From JAEXNA01 sp050486105 (GTDB lineage: Bacteria > Vulcanimicrobiota > Xenobia > Xenobiales > JADMJV01), in assembly GCA_050486105.1 (NCBI GenBank), contig JBJHCR010000341.1, positions 1-6,616 on the forward strand: 6,616 nt of DNA, given 5' to 3'. Positions within the stretch are counted from its first letter, which is position 1; every line of letters begins with the position of its first letter. The notes under the pieces are model-generated. The model was not told the origin of the DNA, ran no database searches, and was given only the letters and a program-made list of their open reading frames with translations. A program made the position numbers and the translations under genes. Shown here piece after piece: positions 1 to 5,986 of the stretch.

Positions 1-357
1 GGTGTTGGTTAGCAGCAAAGTGTGACTGGGACACATTTCGTCGAGTTCTCGAAAAATGGCACACTTGGCCTCGAGGTTCTCGAAGATCGCTTCAACCACA
101 ACATCCACTTGGGCTGCCTGTTCCAACTCATGGCAAACTTTGATTCGCCTCAGAGCTACCAAGCTTTCTTCACTGGTAATGCGGTCTTTGGCCGCCAACT
201 TTTCCAGACTGCTCTGGATAGTCTTTAAGGCCTGCTCGGCTGCACGGTCCCGCTGATCGTAGAGGAGTACTTGGATTCCGGCACTAGACAAGACCTGGGC
301 GATACCAGAGCCCATGGTTCCAGCTCCCACGACTGCTGCGCTTTTGATGGTGCTCAA
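1..357 (-). CDS. hbd: 3-hydroxyacyl-CoA dehydrogenase (3-hydroxybutyryl-CoA dehydrogenase type), N-terminal part, truncated by window edge
   Basis: This is the first 119 residues of a cytoplasmic NAD-dependent dehydrogenase that interconverts 3-hydroxyacyl-CoA and 3-oxoacyl-CoA in fatty-acid oxidation or in butyrate/PHB-type metabolism. Read on the minus strand, the protein opens with a Rossmann fold: VVGAGTMGSGIAQ has the GxGxxG glycines at residues 11, 13 and 16. An acidic residue, D34, ends the second strand (VLLYD) and fits NAD rather than NADP. DVVVEAIFENLEAK follows at 85-98, with the family's conserved Glu and Lys, and LLLTNT at 114-119 begins the usual TNTSS motif. I chose TTG at 357-355 because it leaves ten residues before the glycine loop, as in the family, and has GAGGG eight bases upstream; no in-frame ATG suits. 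The family is about 280 residues long, so roughly 160 lie outside the window. The symbol is a family-level choice (paaH and mmgB are equivalents); a longer fusion with enoyl-CoA hydratase cannot be excluded. Confidence 0.93.
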   Translation of the reverse strand, partial: MSTIKSAAVVGAGTMGSGIAQVLSSAGIQVLLYDQRDRAAEQALKTIQSSLEKLAAKDRITSEESLVALRRIKVCHELEQAAQVDVVVEAIFENLEAKCAIFRELDEMCPSHTLLLTNT

Positions 358-423
358 TCTCCTAACCCTCCCTTGGGAATTTCTTTGTCGGTTGCCGCTC
401 CGAAGGCCAAGTCGAAGAGATGG

Positions 424-450
424 CCTAGGACAACCGGAAACTGTCCTGGG
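424..450. promoter_or_regulatory. Inverted repeat in the divergent spacer between the dehydrogenase and the membrane operon
   Basis: CCTAGGACA at 424-432 and TGTCCTGGG at 442-450 are inverted copies with one mismatch (a T-G wobble if transcribed rightward) around a 9-nt centre. The spacer 358-565 must carry start signals for genes leaving in both directions, so this could be a regulator site or a leader hairpin. I could not place convincing -35/-10 boxes for either gene. The function is inferred only from symmetry and position. Confidence 0.3.
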
Positions 451-565
451 GCTTTCCCCCCACTCCCTGGGTAGACCTTCCCTATTTCAGCGACTTGAGA
501 CCGATTGGGGTTCGGATTACCGGTCGGGCTTGTTGGGTAGCAGAGGACAGAGATAGTTTTTCCTC

Positions 566-1633
566 ATGATTTTGCCACACGCTTATACTTTCTGGCTTTA
601 TGCTCTCCTTGGGCTCGTTGCCCTGGTGCTCTTGGTGGGCTGCGTTCCCTTGCATCTGGCCAAGGTCTCGTCTGGGAGAGCAGACGGCCCGCTTCGGGAC
701 TTTTCAACCTACTGGGGGCTGAGTTGGGGCGCTTTCTTGCTGATCTTGAGCTCAGCCGCTTGGCGCTTTGCCGAGATCGATCTCGCCCACGCCTTCGTCC
801 CTCAGGCCCAGCTCGTTTGGCATACAGCTCTCATGCAAATTGGGGTGTGGCTGGTTTTCGGACTGGTTTGGATGGCTTGGACCACATCTTGCTCAAGGTC
901 GAAGCTCGTCATGTCTGTATGGACCTTGGCCTGGTTGCCTACCGGTCTGGTGCTGTGGTTGACCCTAAGCTCGGCCTATAGCCTGGGTTCATGGAGCAAC
1001 TCCCCTCGGATGACGGGCCGTGAACTTGCCAATCTCTCCTTGGTACCCAGCCTCGAGGAGTTGGCCTTCACCGGCACCGTTCATCAACTGCTAGGAGTGC
1101 TGGTCTTGGGGTTGGCTGTTTGGCTGTTGGCCGGTCAACGGAAAGCTGCTGGCTTTGCCAAGTGGGCCTCCTGGGGACCGATCTTGTTGGTTTGTGCTGG
1201 GGGCTTTCTCTTTCTTTTCGGAGACTTTCAAGCCTGGCCCTTGGACGACATCAAGCCCCTGACCGATTTTGAAGTGTTCTCGAAGAAGCTTCTAGGTCTT
1301 GCTCTGGGGTTAGGCGGGGTTGCTCTGAGTGCCCTGGCTCACCAAGACGAACTTAGAGCAGAAAGAGGACAAAGCATCCTGGCGGGCTCAGCCCTGCTGG
1401 CAGGTGCGATACTCTTAACTTCGACTCAGACTTCGGCACCCTACTCACAGGAAGCTAAGGCTTTATACTTCTATCACCACGCCTTGGCTTTGATCTTGGC
1501 CTTCGGAGCGGGCACTAAACTGATTGGGCTTCGAAGCCAAGAAGTTTCGAAATCAAGTCATCTTCTCTGGTGCTCTTCTCTTGCCGCGGTTGGAATTCTG
1601 CTGTTGGTCTCGCCGTGGGGAGGGGTATTTTGA
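566..1633 (+). CDS. Polytopic membrane protein, about 10 helices, first gene of a two-gene operon, function unknown
   Basis: The 355-residue product is very hydrophobic and I do not recognise its family. Likely membrane helices lie near residues 8-32, 49-69, 83-105, 113-139, 171-190, 202-220, 241-259, 270-286, 302-321 and 334-350. A loop at about 140-170 and a short charged loop at 222-240 separate blocks. Histidines lie in or beside helices at 86, 173, 259 and 304-305, which could bind haem or a metal, as in b-type cytochromes or CopD-like proteins; this is only a suggestion. The ATG at 566 is the first start in the open frame, but it lacks a close Shine-Dalgarno sequence: the nearest, GAGGA at 543-547, is 18 bases away. 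The start is therefore less certain than the frame. The stop TGA overlaps the next gene's TTG start, so the two are almost certainly co-translated. Confidence 0.85.
   Translation: MILPHAYTFWLYALLGLVALVLLVGCVPLHLAKVSSGRADGPLRDFSTYWGLSWGAFLLILSSAAWRFAEIDLAHAFVPQAQLVWHTALMQIGVWLVFGLVWMAWTTSCSRSKLVMSVWTLAWLPTGLVLWLTLSSAYSLGSWSNSPRMTGRELANLSLVPSLEELAFTGTVHQLLGVLVLGLAVWLLAGQRKAAGFAKWASWGPILLVCAGGFLFLFGDFQAWPLDDIKPLTDFEVFSKKLLGLALGLGGVALSALAHQDELRAERGQSILAGSALLAGAILLTSTQTSAPYSQEAKALYFYHHALALILAFGAGTKLIGLRSQEVSKSSHLLWCSSLAAVGILLLVSPWGGVF
1617..1625 (+). promoter_or_regulatory. Strong ribosome binding site that sets a TTG start at 1630
   Basis: GGGGAGGGG lies inside the end of the upstream gene, with its GGAGG core ending six bases before TTG at 1630-1632. 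An ATG exists upstream in the same frame at 1570, but it would create a 64-base overlap and has no comparable site, so the TTG is preferred. Confidence 0.7.
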
Positions 1634-2271
1634 ACTTGGCCCTTCTGGTCATCTTGCTGGCGCACGGGGCCGATCCCACTCCTTTGGATTGGCCCGAAGC
1701 CCTGGCTCGACTGGTGCAGTTTGGCGGTTTTTCGGTGGGTGCCATCACCTTGCTTTGGCTGGGCTTCGGTCGAACGGCTCACAAGCAAGACGGAGACCAA
1801 GAGGAACAACCGACCTCGGCTTCGGGGTGGTCAGCCCTGGGGCTCGTAGTTCTCGCGATGTTTGGTTGGTGGCTACTCAGAACCGCCTCGGTAGAGATGA
1901 TGACGCAGGAACCGTCTTTGCAGGATCACAGCCACACCCCAGTTGAGGGCGGGCAAGTTGCCATGTGGTGGGATTTTCACGCAGAAGTTGCCAGGATCGA
2001 GTCCGGTGAATTGCGAGTCTTCGTCACAGATTCGTACGACCGGCGCGTTTCGGCAGACTTCTACCAAGTTGAAGTTACCCCGGAAAGCGGAATTCCTCGT
2101 TTCATGGAGCCCTCACTCGACGGCAGCTTTCGGTTCCTCAGGCTGCCTAGAAACGACCGGCAATACAGCCTCAAGATCTCTACTCCTGGCTGGAATGTGA
2201 CCTTGAATTTCCTCTTTGATGAAGAAAGAGGTCGGCGCTCCCTCCCCTTTTGGTGTGGAACTCCCATGTAG
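1630..2271 (+). CDS. Membrane-anchored protein with exported His-rich beta domain, possibly metal binding
   Basis: With the TTG start at 1630 the product has 213 residues. Residues 1-14 (MNLALLVILLAHGA) resemble a short signal or first helix. Further helices follow at about 28-47 and 67-84, joined by a polar linker (HKQDGDQEEQ). From about 98 the chain is soluble and strand-rich: HSHTPVEGGQVAMWWDFHAEV at 100-120, then ELRVFVTDSYDRRVSADFYQVEV. H100, H102 and H117 with nearby methionines, and the HTPxxGGxV...FHxEV pattern, recall short domains found beside copper and heavy-metal efflux proteins. That link is from memory of similar sequences and not proven here. A lone Cys (209) sits near the C-terminus. 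The gene is coupled to the upstream membrane protein through a TTGA stop-start overlap, so the two probably form one envelope complex. Starting at ATG 1570 would add 20 residues of poor quality. Confidence 0.8.
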   Translation: MNLALLVILLAHGADPTPLDWPEALARLVQFGGFSVGAITLLWLGFGRTAHKQDGDQEEQPTSASGWSALGLVVLAMFGWWLLRTASVEMMTQEPSLQDHSHTPVEGGQVAMWWDFHAEVARIESGELRVFVTDSYDRRVSADFYQVEVTPESGIPRFMEPSLDGSFRFLRLPRNDRQYSLKISTPGWNVTLNFLFDEERGRRSLPFWCGTPM

Positions 2272-2301
2272 ACCCAACGGCTTGAAGCGTTCGCCCGAAG
2301 G

Positions 2302-2319
2302 GTTTACACAACGTTTACA
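2302..2319 (+). repeat. Tandem GTTTACA repeats with 11-nt period
   Basis: GTTTACA occurs at 2302-2308 and again at 2313-2319, exactly 11 bases apart, about one helical turn. A third near-copy, GTTTACC, starts at 2357, which is 55 bases (five such periods) from the first. Direct repeats with this spacing are typical of OmpR/PhoB-family response-regulator boxes. No gene starts just downstream, so the role is unclear. Confidence 0.35.
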
Positions 2320-2784
2320 AAGCGAGTGCTTCCCTGCCTTTAAATGGAAGAGTGAGGTTTACCCATTCGTGATTACCCGGAACATCTTCCATTTTGAGCC
2401 AATCTCGAGATCCGAGGCTGAACAGACCGAGAGCGCTCCCCTCCTCTTCACCAGCAACCCTCCCGGCCGGCAGGGTCAGGTCACCCTATTCTTTCGAACT
2501 CGCAAGACTTTAAGGCGACGTTTGGGGGTCTACGACCTGGGAGAACTTGACGGGGTCTTTTCCGAAAAGGCATCCAACGAGCAACCCCAGCCATTGCAGA
2601 AAGCCTTGGGCAAAGCCAGCAACTTCACCTATCTCTTTCCGGACAACGGAGACGACAACCGGAACGAGAGCGCAGCCTCTCTGACCCACTTCTCTTCGCT
2701 TATCAACCAGACTATCAACGGATGCAGCCAAGCGGCAAGCTTCTCCCCCTAGCACCACCCCGGGACTTTTCGAAACCCTGTTCC

Positions 2785-2803
2785 GAACTTCTCTCAGAAG
2801 TTC
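2785..2803 (+). terminator. Perfect 8-bp hairpin, possible terminator between converging genes
   Basis: GAACTTCT at 2785-2792 and AGAAGTTC at 2796-2803 are perfect inverted copies around the loop CTC. A short T run (2806-2809) follows on the plus strand. The stem is AT-rich for an intrinsic terminator and lies about 510 bases past the membrane operon's stop codon. Converging genes on both sides make a shared terminator plausible, and nothing else in the gap is better. Confidence 0.4.
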
Positions 2804-2882
2804 AGTTTTCGAAGTGCGCTAGCCGAAGGGCGCGAAGTCTTCGACGTGATGAGCGGTGGAAACAGGCTAAGAAGGCCCGAAG

Positions 2883-4253
2883 CTACTTCCACCTTTCCAA
2901 ATCTCGGTGAAGCCGAGAACGAAACTCCTCATCCAGCTTATGAGAACAATAGCGTGACCTAAGATAGCGAAAATCCAGCCATTCCGGTTCCAAGAAGCCG
3001 ATATCGTCCAAGCGAAGGACTTCTGTGAAGAAGGTTCGACACAAATCCGAGCGTTCAGTCCGAATCGTTGAGGCGAAGTCTTTCAGCATCTTGAGACCCT
3101 CTTCATCGCCTAGTTCCGCCAACCTCACCAAGCCGACGATTTTCACTTCCTCTTCGTCCTCATTCCGGGTGAAGCTCTCGATCCTCCGCGCATCTTTAAG
3201 GTTTCGGAACCCCAACACACGGGCGTGAGGTTCAGATTCCTTCAAACGAATAAAGTCCTCCTCCATCAAGCGAAGAAAGTACTCCTGCGTGAAGAGTTCA
3301 GGACGTTTGGCCGCCAAGTCGAGACTTGCAGAAAGATCCATGCCTGGGTCACTGCTATACTCTTTCAAGGCAGGTCGGACAAAATCCAGATCGATATCTG
3401 GCGGAAGAATGGCAAGCGCAGGCAAAGACTTGGGTAGATTCCGCTTAATCCAGCGCCCCGACTCCGGATCTCCCAGCTGAAAAAGACTCACCCGCACTTC
3501 GGGCTCAAGTCGACGGTCCTCCTCCAGCATCCTCCGCAGAACAGACTTGCAGACTTCCTTAGCCGACCCGTACCCCAATCCCTGAGCAGCAATCCTAGAG
3601 TAGTAAACATCGTAGTGAGAGGACAACGACAGAAAAAGCTCCTGAGCTTCCGTCGCCGACGGATCCAGACGAAGGATGATCTCGGGAAGGGCCCCAGCTC
3701 GACCTTTTTGTTCCTTGTATCGCCGAGCCAACTCGGGGAGCCAGTCCTTGGTCGCACAGGCCGCAATGGCCCTGCTGGCGTGGGCTGTGTCCTTGTAAGT
3801 CAACAGGAGCGGCATCATCCTTTCGCTGGGAAATTCCTTTGCAGCATCAAGTGCTCTTCGGATCCTCGCAGCTTCTCCTGATTTAAAAGCTCGCTTTGCG
3901 GCCTCAACTTGCCAGTCTGTGTGGGTCATCAGGTAATAGGCTTCGGATTCTATGAGTTTTTCGACCAGTTCCGGCCTATCTCTAATTCGATCATCGAGCA
4001 AGGCCAGGAACCCCAGACGATCACTTCGGTTCGGTCTCTCAAGCAATAAGCCAAGCTGCTTGTCGGTGCCTTGGGCAACGATCTCAAAGACCAGATCAGA
4101 ACTTGCATGATGTGATGCTAGCACTCTCTCTATAATCTGGTCCGAGGGCAATCGTCCCACTCTAGCCAAACCGTTAGCCGCATACTTCAAAAGAAGCTCG
4201 TTGTCGGTGTCGAGCATGGCTTCCCAGACTGGAGCGGTCTTCGGTCGCGCCAC
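2883..4253 (-). CDS. HEAT-like alpha-solenoid protein or the C-terminal part of an interrupted larger protein
   Basis: This frame encodes 456 residues made almost entirely of amphipathic helices. Segments such as APVWEAMLDTDNELLLKYAA (7-26) and IVGLVRLAELGDEEGLKML (369-387) match the helix-turn-helix rhythm of HEAT repeats, which act as protein-binding scaffolds. There is no signal peptide or membrane segment. The open frame begins after a TAG at 4268-4266, and the only start that keeps the first helix pair is GTG at 4253-4251. AAGGG lies just two bases before it, too close to be a good ribosome site. The first 80 bases overlap the end of the upstream frame (4174-5319). The helical pattern is already under way at residue 7, as if the protein continued from upstream. 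I think it is more likely the C-terminal domain of the long protein than an independent gene. ATG at 4217-4215 is another possible start but would cut the first repeat. Confidence 0.75.
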   Translation of the reverse strand: MARPKTAPVWEAMLDTDNELLLKYAANGLARVGRLPSDQIIERVLASHHASSDLVFEIVAQGTDKQLGLLLERPNRSDRLGFLALLDDRIRDRPELVEKLIESEAYYLMTHTDWQVEAAKRAFKSGEAARIRRALDAAKEFPSERMMPLLLTYKDTAHASRAIAACATKDWLPELARRYKEQKGRAGALPEIILRLDPSATEAQELFLSLSSHYDVYYSRIAAQGLGYGSAKEVCKSVLRRMLEEDRRLEPEVRVSLFQLGDPESGRWIKRNLPKSLPALAILPPDIDLDFVRPALKEYSSDPGMDLSASLDLAAKRPELFTQEYFLRLMEEDFIRLKESEPHARVLGFRNLKDARRIESFTRNEDEEEVKIVGLVRLAELGDEEGLKMLKDFASTIRTERSDLCRTFFTEVLRLDDIGFLEPEWLDFRYLRSRYCSHKLDEEFRSRLHRDLERWK

Positions 4254-5319
4254 CGCCCTTGAAGTCTACAGGCAAGGGAAATGTGAACTCCTCTTCTCCG
4301 CGTATCCAACGCAAGGTGTTCAATCCTGTTCGAACCCACAAGCTCTCCCCATCAACAATGAGCTGATCATAATCGATCCAATACGTGTCCAGGAATCGTA
4401 TCTCACCCCCATTGTTCGCGGTGAAGAGCTTTGCACCATCCAACTGCAATCCATTTCCCAGATCGTGTTTCGTTTTGTCGGACGGCGGGCGCCCATAGGT
4501 CGGTCTCCATGCAGCTCTTCCTTGAAAGGTGTTGCTTGCCTTGTCCCAGGTCCATAGGTTTTCGTAACCAAGTGCCAGCAAACGGTCGTTCTCCAACTCC
4601 ATACTCCAGAGGGTACCAAGCTCGAAGATCTCCATGAGTTCCAAGTTGGGCCGATAGCGATAAGCCTTCGAAAGGTCAGCAAACCAGAGACTGCCTTCGT
4701 GCTTCACCAGCCGCCTAGAAGACGGCCCCAGGCGGCTCGTGGTGCCATCGGAGGCCAGGTGATAGGTGCCTTCGGAGCTGCTCACATACAGGTCGTCACC
4801 GACAACTTCGGCGTCCCTGGTTTCCCCTGGGATAAGGATGTTCTGCTCGAGCTTGCCCTGGAGATCGAAAATCCTGAGACCCCAGGGCTGTCGTATGACC
4901 AGACGCTGGTCCCACAGCAGCGCCTCGTAGGTCGACTCGTCGAACGCGATGACTGGGGATCCCTCCGGCAAGTTCGTCCAAGGAGCGTCCTGGCGGGCGC
5001 TTCGCACACCTTTGAATTGGGCCAAAGCCATGAGCCCTTCGTATTGGGAGAAGCGGTCGAGAAGTCTTTCCTTTTGATCAACATCGGCGTACTCGAAAGC
5101 CAGGAGAAGGCAGCGATTCGGCCAAGCCTCCCATGCGCCCCGAGACATCCCCCCCATTTTCGGGTCCTCTGGGGGTTCGGAAAGTAGCTTTTCTACGCTC
5201 TCCCGAATACGAGCTGTCTCGCCCAACCTTTCATAGTTCTCCATCTCTGCGCCGTAACGAGCGAACATGTCAAATTTCATGGGAGCAGCGGCCGCCCATA
5301 GAGACATTCCGTAATTCAC
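4174..5319 (-). CDS. Helical plus beta-propeller-like middle part of an interrupted secreted protein
   Basis: The frame as opened by GTG 5319 gives 381 residues. Residues 15-100 are helical (MFARYGAEMENYERLGETAR and a Trp/Met-rich stretch, then LLLAFEYADVDQKERLLDRF). From about 125 to 350 short strand pairs recur in the manner of WD40/PQQ-type propeller blades: LRIFDLQGKLEQNILIP (148-164), DDLYVSSSEGTYHLASDG (175-192), GSLWFADLSKAYRY (209-222), ENLWTWDKASNTFQGRAAW (253-271), AKLFTANNGGEIRFLD (296-311) and ESLWVRTGLNTLRWIRGEEE (325-344). After VDFKGGG (351-357) the text turns into an Arg/Ser/His-rich tail unlike the rest, exactly where the HEAT-like frame takes over. No Shine-Dalgarno sequence precedes GTG 5319 or the ATGs at 5307 and 5280. 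The frame is also open upstream, without a stop, to the TGA at 5430-5428. Both ends therefore look artificial. I do not recognise a named family. Confidence 0.65.
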   Translation of the reverse strand: MNYGMSLWAAAAPMKFDMFARYGAEMENYERLGETARIRESVEKLLSEPPEDPKMGGMSRGAWEAWPNRCLLLAFEYADVDQKERLLDRFSQYEGLMALAQFKGVRSARQDAPWTNLPEGSPVIAFDESTYEALLWDQRLVIRQPWGLRIFDLQGKLEQNILIPGETRDAEVVGDDLYVSSSEGTYHLASDGTTSRLGPSSRRLVKHEGSLWFADLSKAYRYRPNLELMEIFELGTLWSMELENDRLLALGYENLWTWDKASNTFQGRAAWRPTYGRPPSDKTKHDLGNGLQLDGAKLFTANNGGEIRFLDTYWIDYDQLIVDGESLWVRTGLNTLRWIRGEEEFTFPLPVDFKGGGATEDRSSLGSHARHRQRASFEVCG

Positions 5320-5396
5320 AAGTTCTAGCGCGTCTGAGTCTACTAAATGGATCTCGGTTACCTGAGTCTTGTGACCCTGGGTGATACCGATCAGCC

Positions 5397-5417
5397 CGTT
5401 CCTAAAACTTAGGAACG
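5397..5417 (-). promoter_or_regulatory. Perfect 9-bp hairpin just after an in-frame TGA, SECIS-like or terminator-like
   Basis: On the minus strand CGTTCCTAA (5417-5409) and TTAGGAACG (5405-5397) pair perfectly around the loop GTT (5408-5406). It starts ten bases after the TGA at 5430-5428, so 19 bases separate the TGA from the loop. Bacterial SECIS elements sit just downstream of a UGA, within the coding frame, with an apical loop roughly 16-37 bases from the UGA and a G among its first loop bases; all of these hold here. The bulged U seen in the E. coli fdhF element is absent. No T run follows, so a standard intrinsic terminator is less likely, though a stem right after a stop codon is also where a terminator would be. 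The hairpin is also within readable coding sequence. Confidence 0.4.
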
Positions 5418-5427
5418 CGACCTCGAG

Positions 5428-5823
5428 TCACAATTCATTGTACTCATAAATTGGCCCGTACCGAGCTGCGAATTCCTCGCCAAGAGAGCCAACCTTCAGT
5501 TTGTTCGAAGTCTCCAAAGAGATTTCTTCATCCCCGTAGGTTAACGTGGAATCTTCGACTGTTATGGAACGCAGTCGGTCCTCATGAAACCAGAGTAGGA
5601 ACGTACCCTTGACCCGGATTTGGCTCTCCGTGGACACGGTGGGCTGGCAAATGTCAAGAACCTCCAGCACCTCCGAGCTGCTGATGCCAAACTGCAAGGG
5701 CCCTACCCCCCTATCAGGCTCGATAACCCAAGTTTCAGCCAGGCCCCTGGCGCAAAGCCCAAAGAGAAACATCGACAATAGAGCTAGATAACGCGTGCGA
5801 CCTCCCCACCGGTGACTCTCCAT
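5428..5823 (-). CDS. Secreted protein: signal peptide and small repeat domain, ending at an in-frame TGA
   Basis: From ATG 5823 the product has 131 residues. Residues 1-29 are a classic Sec signal peptide: basic start with RTR, hydrophobic core YLALLSMFLFGLC, and a likely cut after ARGLA. The mature part begins with GVGPLQFGISSSEVLEVL (39-56), the opening of small two-fold periplasmic or surface domains in which a G-rich strand and an EV helix precede a strand hairpin. Here the hairpin is FLLWFHEDRLRSITVED (75-91). A second copy starts at LKVGSLGEEFAARYG (109-123), but its strand hairpin (VAFLSFRNGLIGIT) lies beyond the TGA, in the same frame. The domain is therefore cut in half by the stop. 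No ribosome site is visible before ATG 5823. A TTG at 5895 would add 24 Arg-rich residues and spoil the signal peptide. The resemblance to DUF4309/YjgB-like domains is tentative. Confidence 0.7.
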   Translation of the reverse strand: MESHRWGGRTRYLALLSMFLFGLCARGLAETWVIEPDRGVGPLQFGISSSEVLEVLDICQPTVSTESQIRVKGTFLLWFHEDRLRSITVEDSTLTYGDEEISLETSNKLKVGSLGEEFAARYGPIYEYNEL

Positions 5824-5986
5824 TGGGCGCCGAAGACGGCGAATATCGACCACCAGGTGCCTGAATTCAGAGAACCTAGCCGAGGAGAGAACCAAGGCTT
5901 CTGTCGGTCCTACCGAGCTTTTTCGTGTTTCGTGCGGTCACGCCTGCCTGTATCCTGGCGTCTGCAGGTACTTATAGCCCACGCCT

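Larger units (their letters stand above)
2272..2882. other. Convergent intergenic region of 611 bases, no gene assigned
   Basis: This gap lies between the 3' end of the membrane operon and the 3' end of the HEAT-like gene. It holds an 11-nt-spaced direct repeat (2302-2319), a compact hairpin (2785-2803) flanked by two copies of TTTTCGAA (2767-2774 and 2806-2813), and a short palindrome CGAAGTCTTCG at 2833-2843. A plus-strand frame stays open from 2219 to 2752 and a minus-strand frame from 2758 to 2510. Neither has a ribosome binding site or a recognisable domain, and each crosses the other, so I leave both unannotated. The region may contain decayed coding sequence. Confidence 0.6.
2883..5823 (-). 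pseudogene. Proposed single 979-residue secreted protein gene interrupted by one TGA and one frameshift (recoded or degraded)
   Basis: Reading from ATG 5823, passing the TGA at 5430-5428 as one residue and skipping one base between about 4265 and 4174, gives one frame ending at TAG 2885-2883 with 979 residues. The order is signal peptide, two-fold repeat domain, helical segment, propeller-like domain and HEAT-like solenoid. Support: the 36 codons between the TGA and GTG 5319 read as protein and complete the N-terminal domain. The middle and last pieces lack credible starts. The tail of the middle piece in the overlap looks non-coding. Two lesions argue for decay or sequencing error. The hairpin after the TGA argues that at least the first could be a programmed recoding site. 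If the pieces are instead independent, only the first has an export signal, leaving the propeller-like and solenoid pieces in the cytoplasm. The type 'pseudogene' is used for lack of a better label. Confidence 0.5.

Noticed and set aside
22..256. Plus-strand open frames in the first 260 bases
   Set aside because: They are antisense shadows of the dehydrogenase, whose minus-strand reading has clear family motifs.
1570..1629. Upstream ATG start for the second membrane-operon gene
   Set aside because: It would overlap the first gene by 64 bases without a good ribosome site, while TTG 1630 has GGGGAGGGG and a stop-start overlap.
2631..2751. Minus-strand frame with LAAWLHPLIVWLISEEKW and REAALSFRLS, faintly like a DUF4870/TIC20-type membrane protein remnant
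   Set aside because: It is only about 40 codons between stops, the spacing between the two matching bits is shorter than in that family, and no continuation is found in other frames. It may be chance.
2216..2752. Long plus-strand open frame (up to 178 codons) running from within the membrane operon's second gene into the gap
   Set aside because: It has no ribosome binding site, overlaps the previous gene by 56 bases, and has Ser/Arg/Gln-rich text with no domain I can see. It also crosses an equally weak minus-strand frame.
4201..5187. Plus-strand open frames at 4201-4557 and 4699-5187
   Set aside because: They lie opposite the propeller-like frame, have no ribosome sites, and read as shadows.
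5428..5430. Genome-wide recoding of TGA as Trp or Gly
   Set aside because: The gene ending at 1633 uses TGA as a real stop, overlapped by the next start. Translation past it quickly turns implausible, and only one internal TGA is seen.
5824..5895. TTG 5895 extension of the secreted protein
   Set aside because: It adds 24 Arg-rich residues before a well-formed signal peptide and has no close Shine-Dalgarno sequence.
5904..5923. TCGGT-CCT-ACCGA stem followed by TTTTT as a terminator
   Set aside because: The stem has only five pairs, and no plus-strand gene lies upstream to be terminated.
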